64,000 nucleotides of DNA from Eucalyptus grandis (lineage: Eukaryota > Streptophyta > Magnoliopsida > Myrtales > Myrtaceae), in assembly GCF_016545825.1 (NCBI RefSeq), contig NC_052614.1, positions 58,039,864 to 58,103,863 on the forward strand. Direction: 5' to 3'. The notes beneath the pieces are model-generated. The model worked only from the letters and a program-made list of their open reading frames with translations, made no database searches and was not told where the DNA came from. Position 1 is the stretch's first letter. The number at the start of each line of letters is the position of its first letter. Position numbers and translations under genes: made by a program. This document shows, piece after piece, positions 31,974 through 43,249 of this stretch.

Positions 31974-32179
31974 TTTTTTTTTTGTTAGTCCTACTCTAAT
32001 CCTACACTACACTCACTCTCAAACTTTTGCCATGCCGCTTGTAAGGCGTGGGAGTCGAAAACCCACTCTTGAAACTTAAGCGTCCCCATCCCATCCTCCT
32101 TTTGAGAAGGTGGGGATTTGAACCCCTCACATCCTCCTTCCATGTTGGAAGAGTGGCCACTGGGCGAATCCCAGTGGTT
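31974..32179 (-). mobile_element. tRNA-derived SINE, minus strand
   Basis: The 11-mer AAGGGGAACTT flanks it perfectly (31963-31973 and 32180-32190). On the minus strand it starts with a tRNA-like head: an A-box-like TCGCCCAGTGG (32157-32167) and B-box GGTTCAAATCC (32114-32124). It ends in a poly(A) tail (the T run 31972-31984). The internal RNA polymerase III promoter, TSD and tail together define a SINE. It is not a tRNA gene, as there is no cloverleaf continuation. Confidence 0.85.
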
Positions 32180-32190
32180 AAGGGGAACTT

Positions 32191-33890
32191 CAATGCCTAA
32201 AATAGATGGTGTGAAAACGGGAAAGAGGACAGAGGAAAAGTCGTGGAGAAGACCCCAGACCTAAGCTGATCCTAAAGGGGCGTGGCGGGGGAAAAATCAC
32301 TTGGACCCATCAATGGTCAGCAATCTTTTGTTTAGTAGCGTATGAAGAACGGGTTGGTTCCCTCAATTTGCAGAAAACACAATGGACCATCGATGTGAAT
32401 TGTCTTTCTTATCCAAACCTTGCTACTCGACTAAAGATATGCAACAAAACAAAAAAACAAAAAACAAAACATGAAAAAGAGAAATCGACCCGATACAGAT
32501 ATCTGAATTTCAAGGCGGCTGTAAGATAAGCTCAAAAAATTGAGAAAGAAAATTCGACCAATGCACGCTTTAGGAGCGAGGGTGATTATGTGCTACGCTC
32601 CAATGAAACGGGTGGTGCCTTTTTTTTGTCTAATCCAGTTTTTAAATGCTACCAGGAAAAGGCATGCCTCCTCAATGTCGTGATCCACGTGGGAGTGGAG
32701 AACTCGGCACTTAGCTCGGGATGGTGTAAAATGTAGAAAGGGTTATGTTCTTAGCAAAGCAAATGGATCTTTGACGAGAGAAGGGCCACACTCTCTTTTA
32801 TCCTCCTGAGCTCATACAGCACGCATTTGAAAGAACGATTGGGGATGATGCTGTTACGAACAAATTGCTCTATGTCGCGCTAGTGTAGAAGATGTGGAAA
32901 GACGGTGTGAGGCCGTTCGTGCCTGCTTGATTCGCGATAATGCGACATCGTCGGGTTTTCCCCTATGCGAATGCGGAGGTGTTGGTCGGACAGTCTTCTC
33001 GGCCTACAAAGAGTTCTGCAGAAGTCCGAAGATATAAAGCGACACAACATGTATCTACGATGAGATTATGTTGAGGACAAGTTCATGAGACTGCTTGCGA
33101 ACGATGTATCCATAAAATCTCGTGGAACAATTATGAAGCGTATGTGGAGAAATACTTAGACCATGTAGAGATCAGATTATTACAAAAGTACATAAAAATC
33201 GGAGTAATGAAAGGGATTACAGCATTAATGGACTGTGAATTTCGATCTAATATACAATATTATTCATGAAAATTCAATTCGTTTAATAGAGTCCCTGAAT
33301 TATGGTTCAATATGCAATCGTGTCCAATAAAGTTCCTTAACTGTTGATAAACGTTTAATATATAATCTCTAGATTTATCTAAGAATGTCAAAAAGCTTAT
33401 AAATCATATTAACCATTGAACATAAGTTCAAAAATTATTAGTATTATTTTTCTGACGCGAAAATACGTGAATTTTAGAGTTGTGCGTTGAATGCTCAAGT
33501 TAAGGTACCGCCGGCCACGACACGAAGAACGTCGCGAAGGACGTGAGAAACGTGAGATCGCATTATCTTTGTAATTTAAGAAACTGACGACTTGGGAAAG
33601 ACACGTGTGGGGAGGACCAAACGGCAAAAGGAAGAGACTGCCCCAGCCAAAAGGAGCTTGTCTGCGAAAGAAATCCAGACTTTTCTAGGACTCGTCCTAG
33701 ATTTTTCTTTTGTTATTTCCCTTTTCGCTTTTCGCGTTCAATTCAATTGTTTTTTTTAACTTGCCATAATCGTGGACTAAATAAAACACCGCGTGCGTAA
33801 TTCCTCTTCACATCCCGTAATCATGAAAGAAAAAAAGCATAGACCGTCTTTTGCTATTTAATAGAAGGTGATGGTGGAGAAGAAAGGCGC
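32191..33890. other. Intergenic region upstream of the disrupted gene
   Basis: No supported gene. About 33230-33400 has repeat-like phrases ('gAATTTCGATCTAATATACAA', 'CCTGAATTATGGTTCAATATGCAA') similar in style to the segment at 43550-43970. A short coding-like run near 32880-33020 has no family words. Confidence 0.4.
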
Positions 33891-33894
33891 ACCA

Positions 33895-35238
33895 CCCGCC
33901 TCTCTCTAGTCAAACAGCTTCTCCTCCTTCGCAAGCATCGTCGCATTTTGCTCTTCATTTCTCGTTAGGTTTCTGTTCCTTTTCGACTCGCTGCGCTTAC
34001 GCTCCTGAGATTTCGCTCGTCGTGTCGATACATCAACGTGAACTCGTCGCGGCTCTCGAACGAAGAAGGTTGGTTCTCGTCCTGCTCGTCATCCCTGAAT
34101 TCAGTTGCGATTGAGATCCGATGATTTGCAAATTATGATGGACACTTTATGGCTGCACGATAGTGCTGGTTGTAATGAGATTCTTGTTTGAGAGTAATCG
34201 GCTTCAGAATGTGTCAATTGTAAGACTGGAACATAGAATCTACCCTGTAAGTCCTGGTTTTGAATCGGGAATAGGACTTGTTATACTTGGTTGTTGAACA
34301 TGATTGGTAAAATCTTTTAACTTGAGTAACCTTGTTCTTCTACTTCAAACTGGAAGTCATGGTTTCCATTCTCCTGAGTTGCATGTTACTATTCTTTTTA
34401 ATAAGATCCATGAGACTGGTTCTAAGCTGACCTGACCCTTAGCCGGTTTTAGGGTCGAATTGGTAGTTCTACATAGGAATTGGGAACCAAACATCTTAAA
34501 CGCTATTTTCAGGGTTTCGAAACAAAGAATCAGACCAATTCTTCCCAAAACCAGCGTAGAACCTATCGAGTAAGGTCCGTCTCATTCAGTTCTTAGATAG
34601 AACTGGCCTGATTGTTCGCTCTTAATTTTGGCTGCCATATTTACTTTTCTAAGTTTTCTCAAGACACGAGATGGATTTCCATAACCAACTAGAGCCATGA
34701 AAGAAAAGATAAAATAGGGCTAATGAAGAGCCAACGAATTGGAAAGGTTATGCAAATTTTTGGCCTGATGAGCATGGTAGGATTGAGAAAATGTCAATGT
34801 TGGGTGTTTTAAGAAAGAAAAAGATTCAAAATGAAGACAACCCGTGGTGGTGGCGTAGGTGGTTGAGCAAGGGAACTTTTCACGAGAGGTCCCGAGTTCG
34901 ATCCACGGCGTCGTCGTTGCTTCAGTGCTAGCCGCGCCTTACCCGAGGCACGTGGGTGGTGGTTTCCCACGTGTCTCCCTAGGGTTTACTCTCCGCCGCG
35001 AAGCGGCAAGCGGAGGTTCCCTGGGTCACCAAAAAAAAAAAAATGAAGATTATTTTCATCATAACTAAAGTTAGAACTAATAGGAGTGTTGCACCTTGAA
35101 TGAATATTATATATGTAAAGGCAATAGTTTGGATATAGATCAAATAGAAAGATCATCAAGCACCAATAAAATAAAATAAAACTGAAGCGATCAATTGAAT
35201 CCTCGTTTGCATTAATTTAGTGATTTAGAATATTGCAG
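33895..35238 (+). promoter_or_regulatory. Promoter side, 5'-UTR exon and leader intron of the disrupted gene
   Basis: TATTTAATAG near 33856 is a possible TATA element. A pyrimidine-rich leader (CTCTCTCTAG, TTCTCCTCC; about 33900-34068) ends AAGAAG|GTTGG with GT at 34069-34070. A 1.17-kb intron, containing the SINE below, ends TATTGCAG (AG 35237-35238), 7 bases before the ATG at 35246. Confidence 0.5.
34838..35043 (+). mobile_element. tRNA-derived SINE in the leader intron
   Basis: It is flanked by AAATGAAGA (34829-34837 and again within 35041-35049). It has A-box TGGCGTAGGTGG (34851-34862) and B-box GAGTTCGATCC (34894-34904). The body contains a CCACGTG..CACGTGG-type region and a short hairpin (CCGCGAAGCGG, about 34997-35007). 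It ends GGTCACC followed by poly(A) (35031-35043). It belongs to a different SINE family from 31974-32179, judged by head and body. Confidence 0.85.
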
Positions 35239-35765
35239 GGTAAAAATGGCACCGGATATCAAAACTAAGCAGCACTCGGCGGAGAAAATAAACAGTATGG
35301 AGAATCTGAGCTATGAAAAGAAGCTCCAATACCTGAGGGAATTAGCAAACGGAGATTCCATTGCGAACAATCTCATCAATGCAATCAAACCGCGCGGCAA
35401 GAAGGAACTTTGCCGAGCGGCCGAGGAAGTAATCTTGGTGCTAAATTCTCAAAACCCGCCCGACGATCAAAACGCCGTCCTCTATCACGTCAAGAAAATG
35501 GTCGAACATCTGAACCAAATAGTGCTATCGGATGTGTTCCGCTGTTCCCAAGATGATCCTAATTTCACCGCTCGGGTCAAACGGGTGCAAGACACACTCG
35601 AGGATCTCGCAGATGGCCTAGGATGGAAGATCGATAGCAATGCCATAAGCGAAAGAAAGCCCGGAGAGAACTCAGAGATGAGGCCATACAAGTCGCCGGA
35701 GCTGAAGCCTCATCAGATCCTAACAGAGCAGCGACGGAGAGCTGTCGTGTTCAATATGCAGTACT

Positions 35766-36253
35766 TGTAAGAGTTTTCCTAATGTGGACTAAATTAATTG
35801 ATATTGTAATTTATTGTTTTTACGGTTACCGTAAAACAGGGTTGGTCTAAAGAGAGATAGAAGGTTTCTTAATTAGTCTAATATGGGCTTGTGTGGGCCG
35901 AGTTGAGCCCGGCCCGTAATGAGGGGGACCCACGAAACTCTATAAATAGTGCTCAAGTCTCTCCTCTAACCCTAATTCTCACATGTATTCTCACCTAAGG
36001 AGCGTTTACCTAACGCTAAACGTGAGAGGGCCGCATCATTGAGCCAATGATACGGAGGGTAATAGAAGAGAAGGACTTGATGCGTGGATCCCCTTTATAT
36101 GTGGGTAATTCCTTTTTCTGCTTCCGCTTTATGTTCCTGCTTCCGCTTTATGTTCGATGGATCCCAAAACAGGTGCGTTAATCTTTCTACTCAATTATAC
36201 TTATTCTTGTTCTAGTTATGGTGATCTTGGGGTTGCGCAATTTGCGTCTAACA
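35766..36253 (+). repeat. 5' LTR of the copia element
   Basis: 488 bp with a TATA box (CTCTATAAATAGTGC, about 35938-35952). It differs from the 3' LTR by an 18-bp local duplication (CTTCCGCTTTATGTTC-type unit repeated at about 36120-36152), a short indel in 'GGGCT..TGTGTGGGCC' and scattered substitutions. Confidence 0.95.
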
Positions 36254-37524
36254 TGTGGTATCAGAAACCATAACCCTAGAACTCGAACGCAATTGGTTTT
36301 GCCCTAATTTGTGCGGATTTACCATAATTTGTACGGATCTACCCTAATTTGTATGTATTAGCCCTAATTGGTACTGATCTTGCCATAATTTGTGATTTTC
36401 GAGACTTTTTGTTCAATGAAAATTAAATTAAATCACAAATTTGGATTGGGGGAGACGAGACGAGCAAGAGGGTCGGTGGCGCGTCGCCGGGGGATGCTAC
36501 ACGCGCCCCCACGCGCGGACACGCGCCGCCTGGGCGTCGAACGCGCGCCGCGCGTGAGCCCCACGCGCCGCGCACTCAGGTGGCGCGTGCGGGCGCGTGG
36601 GGGCTTATTTTGGCGCGTGGTTGGCGGCTTTGGACTTGTATGGTGATTTCCTATCTTCTGTTATATTTATTTTATATGTTTGATGGTTTTATTGATGTGA
36701 AATTGCATATGGAACCCTAAATACGTGTATTTTTAGTGTATTTTTTCGTATTTTTCTTGTATTTTCTGTGATTTTGGAAATACAGGTGATGGGTTACTAG
36801 TATGTTATCACATAATAAAATGTGTGATTCATCAATAAAAATCAAACTTTATTGTGAACTGAAGTTGGTTTAATGAGATACAATTCGTATGAGATTGTAT
36901 TTGAGCTATGTATTGAGCTGATGAGAAATAATAAAGATTATGAAACTTATACTCCTTTACACATTGGTAATTTTTGAATGATAGACGACTTAAGGACTCG
37001 TGACCAAACTGATGTACTGATTAACACATCTGCTGAATGTGGGTAATGCATGTCAATTAAGTTACTGCATATTGTACATGAACTCATCTAGTCACTTGTT
37101 AATGTCTATCAAGTTGAATATTTTTTATGGTTAAGGAGTATGACAACATTTATACAAAGCAATAGTATCTACTGTTAAATTTTAGATATTTGGTTCTCTT
37201 GTTTGACTCAATTAATAGGCCACTGGTTGAAATAATGATATTTGTTACCTAAAATTGATTAATAAATCAGTTGTTGGCCTTGGAGTCATTTTTTGCCTTA
37301 TGAACTCATGAGTGATAATGGATCAGTTGTCAAGCTTGTCGATTTGGTGTACCATGTATTACTATTGATGTTAATTTGTGAGAGATATTATGGATCAGCA
37401 TTATTTTTATGTTGTTCTGGTAATATGTAATTGGGGTGCATAAGAGATGTTTTATTCTCTGTTATGAGAAGTTTCTTGTGTTACTGTGATCAATGATCTC
37501 ATTGGAATCTGTCTTTCAGGTTCG

Positions 37525-37570
<46 letters not shown>

Positions 37571-40500
37571 GAATAAAGCAATGTAATTAGCATGATATGT
37601 GATTTTGGTGATATGATGCCCCTATCACTAAAGTTAAAATCACATATATATGGTGTATGTGAGGAGTAAAGCTTATATCCCTGGTATGAGAAAATTTCAA
37701 TGATTCAATTGAGTAGTGACCGCCAAAGTGGCACGCTTGATTGGATTTGAGAAATTTCGGTCTCGTATGATAATTGGGATGTCTCCTGGTCTAATGCATA
37801 GTTATACTCCCAAAGGAGGTGATTGTGTATTAGTTCATGGAGGGATACATGATAGTGTGGTGAAGGAGTGACCGATCCTAATGGTTTATATGCCCAAAGG
37901 TGATGAATTCACGAAGATTGGAATATATTCTCATAACCCCTATCATGTGGGGAGTCTACAATTGCATGTCATGTATTCTGCCCAAAGGTGATTATGTGAT
38001 TTTGCATGTAACTCTCTGGATATGTACTTGTACATCAAGTTACACAATGCTCACATAATGCTAATTATATACTGCTTGTTTTTCAGTCACATTTTCTGTA
38101 AATGGTAATTCCGTCATCATTGAGGTTTTTACTGCTTCAAATTTTAAGTTGTGGACATATGATTTGTTACTTGAGAAAAGAGCAATTGAATTTGCTTACT
38201 GTCCATAAAGCGTTCCATTCTGGAACACTTGAAAAGAGGTTTGCTTGCGAACTGCACTGCTATAAGATGATGGAAGCCTTAATTGCTTGAAATTATGTCT
38301 TGTCTGATATTGAAATTAGGACACATCTGTAAAGATTGTGTTTAAGTCCTAATGACATATACATCTCGTATATGGTTAAAATGTTATTTCCGAAAATTTT
38401 CTATTTAAGGAAAATGACCGAGATAAAGGTCTTAAAAGGTTGTCAAGTTTAACAGTGGCCGTTAATATTTTGGCAAGTATGACAATGCGAAATAACTTAA
38501 AGGATCATTTGTCAAATACTTGGTAGATTCTGGGGTGGTAATTTAATTACTATACCTGAAAATTCTAACAAAAAGATTTGGTCGAAAGGCATAAATGCAC
38601 CATATTGAACATGGTGATGAGTATGATTAGTAAGACTAATTTATCTGGTCTTTTGTGAGCTGATATTATGAAAGCAATTTTTTCATATACAAAAGGGGTA
38701 TTGATTTTATGACCCTAAAGAATGTACAAGAATTATGAAATCACATACTCTAAAATTTTTAAAAAATTGACGTAATTGTAAAAGATAGTTGCTCCCAGAC
38801 TATTAAAGATAATTATGTATGTTACTATATTTTTGTCTTTACCTATACAGATAATTATGGAATCTCCTGTACCATAGACTAAACTTGTTGAGGTTCAAGG
38901 TACTATTCTTGATATAGTTTATAATGAAATTTCTTAAATCTCTCAAGTGTAGAATGAAGTGGTTGCAGCTTTATTAAGGAGATTTGTTAGGGAAAGACGA
39001 TCGGTTATATCATCATACTATATAGTCTATTTGTGAGAGCATGATTACAATATCCACTACGTTGTTGTTTTAGCAACTTATATAAATGTCGTTTTTTGTT
39101 CTCAATTAAGTATGTGATTAGATGCCATAAAATGCGGTATACAATCTATGAAATATGTTTGGAAACTTACTGACTTGTCTAAAGATCACAAGTTTATTAG
39201 TTGCAAATTGGCGTACAAAACTAAAAGAATTTCAAAGAAAGATTGTGGAATTTAAAGCCAAATTGGTAACTAAAGTTTTAACTCTGAAAGAGGGGTGGAT
39301 TGTTTATAGTGAAAAAATAATTATTTCTTTAAATATTCTTTCAGAGTGAACGTGGCATTGATAATTTATTTTGATATAAAGTTATGCCAAATAGATACAA
39401 AATATATATTGTGCAACTGGATGATTTTGCAGCAGATTCAAGTAAACTTGTGTGTAGACTGAAAAGTTCTAATTCATGGTTTTAAGCAAGTTTCCAGACA
39501 ATATTATTAAAGTTTCATAGTGTTGTTATTTTGTTCAATTGGGAACAAAGTAATTCAATATACTGCAAGGTTAGTGGGAGGAAATTTAATTTTTCTTATA
39601 CTTTATGTATATAATATTTTGTTTACAAGTTGTGACCTTGAGACATCTTATATCCTTTGTACTAAGATCTGTAAGAATTGTTTTTGCCATATTATATTAG
39701 ATTTTCTCGGAGGACATTTGCTGATTGTATATTGGAAATATTCAATATACATCATTGCAAGCCAGGAATTGCTACTGTTGTTAAGGGTGATGGACTAAAT
39801 CTATCACATTGTTCTTATTTAGATATTGAGAAAATCTAATTAAATGGTGTACCTTGTGTCGTGCACTTAAAAGTATAATGTATGCTCGAATTTGCACTAG
39901 ACTAAATGTTGTCTTTGTGACGGGACTTCTAGGCAGATATCGGTCAAATCCAGGACATGATCACTGGGTTGCTGTCAAGAAGATTTTAAGGTACTTAAAG
40001 AAGACAATAGATTATATGCTAATTTATAGCCATGTTCAATTCTTGCAGTTAGTAGGGTATTTAGATGTAAACTTTGATGGATATTCTGATGACATGCAAT
40101 CAATAACGGAATACATATTTATGTTAGCAGTAAGTGCAATAAATAAAGTTTTATGTCATCTTCTACTATATATGCAGTGTTAGTAACATTCTTTTAGGTT
40201 GTTACTTAGGCTATTAGGCTCCAAAACCTCATGACGAAATTGATTGTTTTAACTTTATGGATAGACCCATACGGTTGTATTGAGATAACAAATTTGTAGT
40301 ATTATTTATTTACTATAGAGGTCTCAAGGGGTCTAAATGTATGGTGGTAAGATATTTTTGACCATAAAGAAACGGTACAGAAAGGTGACTTATAATATAA
40401 TATATTTTCACAGATAATGTGGTTGCAAATTCACTAACTAAAGGCCTACGCCCATGTGTATTTTAGTAACATATCGTTAACATGGGCTTAGGAGTATCTT

Positions 40501-41092
40501 CGTATACTGTTGTTTAGTGAGAGCTATTTTGGCTTTACTCTGATAAAGTTCACATCCGTGGTTTGTTACACTTAGTAACGGTTTGATATGTATCAACTTT
40601 TGCATTCAATAAAATATTTTGAATGTGTTGTTATTATGTTGAATACATATTGATAAAGTCTCAAGGGATTGTATAGACCTTGAGTGAAGGCTAGGGGCAT
40701 CCGGGCATCCGATTATTAGCCTTGTGCATATGTCTTGTGATAAATAAAGAAAAGTTAACCATAAGGACAAGACATATGTGGGTTCATTGGAACCATAAAG
40801 TATTCTCTTGTGGCACAAGTTTTTGTGACACCTAAGGTAAGAGAATGGTGATTGACAAATGGGATCTCTCTATGAGAGATGTTATCCATTTGACACACTA
40901 CCATATTGAATCCATATCAATAAAGTTGAGAACATTCGTGACCATGGAAGGCCCTGTGTGTATACATGCAGTTACCGCCATGATTCGGTGTTTAAGACTT
41001 TATGGGATAGGATTGACTATTAAGAATTATCTCTGGACCAAATGTGCGCACATGCGGTATGATTTCAATTAATATAGTCCAAGTGGGAGAAT
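36254..41092 (+). pseudogene. Decayed copia gag-pol
   Basis: Only fragments are recognisable. About 39590-39645 corresponds to the reverse transcriptase active-site strand, but the usual YVDD is YVYN here. At 39870-40190 a frame with SIMYARICTRLNVVFVTGLL, RYRSNPGHDHWVAVKKILRY, LKKTIDYMLIY and GYLDVNFDGYSDDMQSITEY matches the copia RT/RNase H end. Upstream (36270-39500) is mostly stop-filled. It includes (TA)n at 37525-37567 and a GC-rich CGCGCC-type patch (36470-36610). Confidence 0.75.
37525..37567. repeat. (TA)n microsatellite
   Basis: An uninterrupted AT/TA dinucleotide run of about 42 bases inside the copia element. Confidence 0.95.
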
Positions 41093-41566
41093 GTAAGAGT
41101 TTTCCTAATGTGAACTAAATTAATTGATATTGTAATTTACTGTTTTTATGGTTACCGTAAAACAGAGTTGGTCTAAAGAGAGATAGAAGATTTCTTAATT
41201 AGTCTAATATGGGCTGGCTAGTGTGGGCCGAGTTGAGCCTGGCCCGTAATGAGGGGGACTTGCTGGAAACTCTATAAATAGTGCTCAAGTCTCTCCTCTA
41301 ACCCTAATTCTCACATGTATTCTCACCTAAGGGGCGTTTACCTAACGCTAAACGTGAGGGGGCCGCCTCATTGAGCCAGTGATACGGAGGGTAATAGAGG
41401 AGAAGGACTTGATGCGTGGATCCCCTTTATATGTGGGTAATCCCTTTTTCTGCTTCCGCTTTATGTTCGATGGATCCCAAAACAGGTGCGTTAATCTTTT
41501 TACTCAATTATGCTTATTCTTGTTCTAGTTATGGTGATTTTGGGGTTGCGCAATTTGCGTCTAACA
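41093..41566 (+). repeat. 3' LTR of the copia element
   Basis: 474 bp, with the same TG...CA ends as the 5' LTR and highly similar throughout. It carries its own TATAAATA (about 41272-41280), so it could drive transcription into the downstream half of the disrupted gene. Confidence 0.95.
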
Positions 41567-42655
41567 GTACTTTCTTCCCAAGGAAATACAGAAGGATATC
41601 CAGAGAAGGCCGCCGACGTCATTCTACAGGTGGCGGTCGCACTATCTAGAGCTCCAGAAGAACCAAAACCCACCAGGAACCACCAAGCACAACATAAACA
41701 TAATCAAAGAAGGAAGCGAAATTTTTTACTGGATCCTGAAGTCGACACTGAGAGAGGTGGCGGCAAAATTGTTCGAAGGAGGATTGGTCAGGATCATGGA
41801 AATCGAAGCAGGAGAGAGACTTAAGGAATTTCCTTCGATAATTTACCAATCTCTTGACAAGGAGAGATCTCTCAATCCTCGCAAAGATCTCATGCTTTTG
41901 ATCCATAGCACACCGCCCGAATGGAATGAGGATATACTCCGGCCAAGCTACCATTTGGTCCAAGTCGCAGATCGGATCGGGATACCGAATCCGCCAGGAT
42001 GCGTGGAATTAAGCCCTGACGCAGTTGATGAAGAATTCATCTCCAAGAACAAGGCGAAGGGCCTAGCCGACATGTATCTTAAGCTCCAGAGCCCGAGTTG
42101 GACAACCGTGGCGGGCACATCAAGGATCATAGTCCAAAAGAAGCTGAAAAGAAAGGTGCGGAGACCGGAGCAAGAGCTGAGGGGAAAATTTGAGCGGGGA
42201 ATACTAGAAGCAACCCACGACACATCGGATTTGGCTCACGAGATGTTGGTGACAGAAACGGAAATGCATAAGCCGAAGAAAGATATCATCGACAGTGCAA
42301 TGAGGGCCGAAATAAAGGAATTTCTGGGTGAGCCTGTCGATGTAGGAAAAGAGAATATCGAGAGCCAGTGATGGTTGATCAGCACTTCCATCATGTCTCT
42401 AATTACATTTCGTCATATACGTAACCATGCGCCGTGTGTTTGTGACAGTATTATGTATTAAGCTTTTGAATCTTGTCCTCGATTCTCATCCCTCAGCAGT
42501 GTTGAAGAGTGTTTTGCTTGATCTTGTTTCCTCTAATCCACAATTCAACTGTTCATAGGTCATGTATTTTGCCCTTAAAAATACATTGCTGGCAAGAGAG
42601 AAAATCTATGGAAAAAGCTTTTCGCGGTACGAGCCGCTCAGGTTTAACCGTTGAA

Positions 42656-43050
42656 CTAGCAGATTATGAATGAACAAGAAACAGAACCACAAGAAAACCT
42701 CGCTGAGCATTGCTCTTTGAACTCCACTGATCTGGTCTGCATGGTGCTTGGACACTGAGGCCAATAGGGCAAATTCCCGAGCTCGCCAAGCCAACCCAGG
42801 TACATCCCATGAGGGATATTAATCATCCTGAGCTCTTTCTCGATTCCCTCGATCTTCTTCTTCAGATGCTTGTTTTCATTCGCTAACATGTATCCCAAGA
42901 CATTGTGGTTATTACTCAGGATCATCCATCTCTCCAACCGCCTAGAGGACTGTTCGTGTGCAGCATTCTGTTGCTCTCCTCCGACTGCGGACACACGCCG
43001 ACTTTTGACTTTATGTTGGCTAGATATTTCTCCGTATTGCTCCTTCTCTT
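42656..43050 (-). pseudogene. Outlying M-family copy with frameshift and lost start
   Basis: One minus frame starting near 43045 reads TEKYLANIKSKVG and PLGGWRE, matching ATERYLATIRAQ and PVGDWRE of M (5263-5580). At about 42930 the homology switches frame to RWMILSNNHNVLGYMLANEN and KKKIEGIEKELRMI, matching EWTILTYDQNVLGDLLTREN and QKRIDEYEMKLKIL. One missing base explains the switch. The codon aligned with the start Met is AGC. A (GA)n run (43222-43242) stands upstream, at the place occupied by CT/GA repeats in the other M leaders. It lies tail to tail with the disrupted 439-codon gene. Confidence 0.65.
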
Positions 43051-43221
43051 CACCGCTTTTTAATGCTTGTCGCGTCTTTCAGTGAAATTAGTTCTTTGAC
43101 CAAGGTTTGATCTGCATGAAAGAGAAGAAGAAAAGAGACGTAAAATGTTATGAACTTCAAATGGCAATAGAACCTACAATCAAACTATAGAGGAGACTAA
43201 CTGTCGTGTGTCTCTGCGGGC

Positions 43222-43242
43222 GCGAGAGAGAGAGAGAGAGAG
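43222..43242. repeat. (GA)n microsatellite
   Basis: About ten GA units, in the leader region of the outlying M copy. Confidence 0.9.
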
Positions 43243-43249
43243 TATTACA

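Larger units (their letters stand above)
35766..41566 (+). mobile_element. Ty1/copia LTR retrotransposon inserted in a coding exon
   Basis: Direct terminal repeats at 35766-36253 and 41093-41566 begin TGTAAGAG and end TCTAACA. The target duplication GTACT is exact (35761-35765 and 41567-41571). A primer-binding sequence TGGTATCAGA follows the 5' LTR (about 36256-36265), and a polypurine tract AAGTGGGAGAA stands before the 3' LTR (41082-41092). The internal region is heavily decayed, so the element could not have moved itself at its present state. Either it was mobilised by a relative or it decayed after insertion. Confidence 0.95.
35246..42371 (+). pseudogene. Unrecognised 439-codon gene split by a copia insertion
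   Basis: The first part, 35246-35765, is open for 173 codons. The LTR supplies a stop (TAA 35768-35770) directly after. The second part, 41572-42371, continues in the same phase to TGA 42369-42371 once the element and one copy of the GTACT duplication are disregarded: 520 + 800 bases = 440 codons including stop. No other defect is visible in either half. The N-terminus is charged and helical (SYEKKLQYLRELANG, about 22-36). Later words include RRRAVVFNMQY (near the break), RRPPTSFYRW, EIFYWILKSTLREVAAKLFE, and a basic patch KKLKRKVRRPEQEL. There is no signal peptide, membrane segment or known catalytic motif. It is probably a soluble, possibly nuclear, plant protein. I do not recognise the family. 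Only a 174-residue truncated product could be made from the first exon as it stands. Confidence 0.7.

Noticed and set aside
31974..32179. Possible tRNA gene from A/B boxes
   Set aside because: No cloverleaf or 3' acceptor pairing; poly(A) tail and flanking duplications identify a SINE.
36392..36646. GC-rich frame near the start of the copia internal region
   Set aside because: Arg/Ala-rich from CGCGCC words, and no gag motif.
41416..41824. Frames running from the 3' LTR into the downstream gene half
   Set aside because: They cross the LTR boundary in the wrong phase for the gene. The phase defined by the pre-insertion reading is the supported one.
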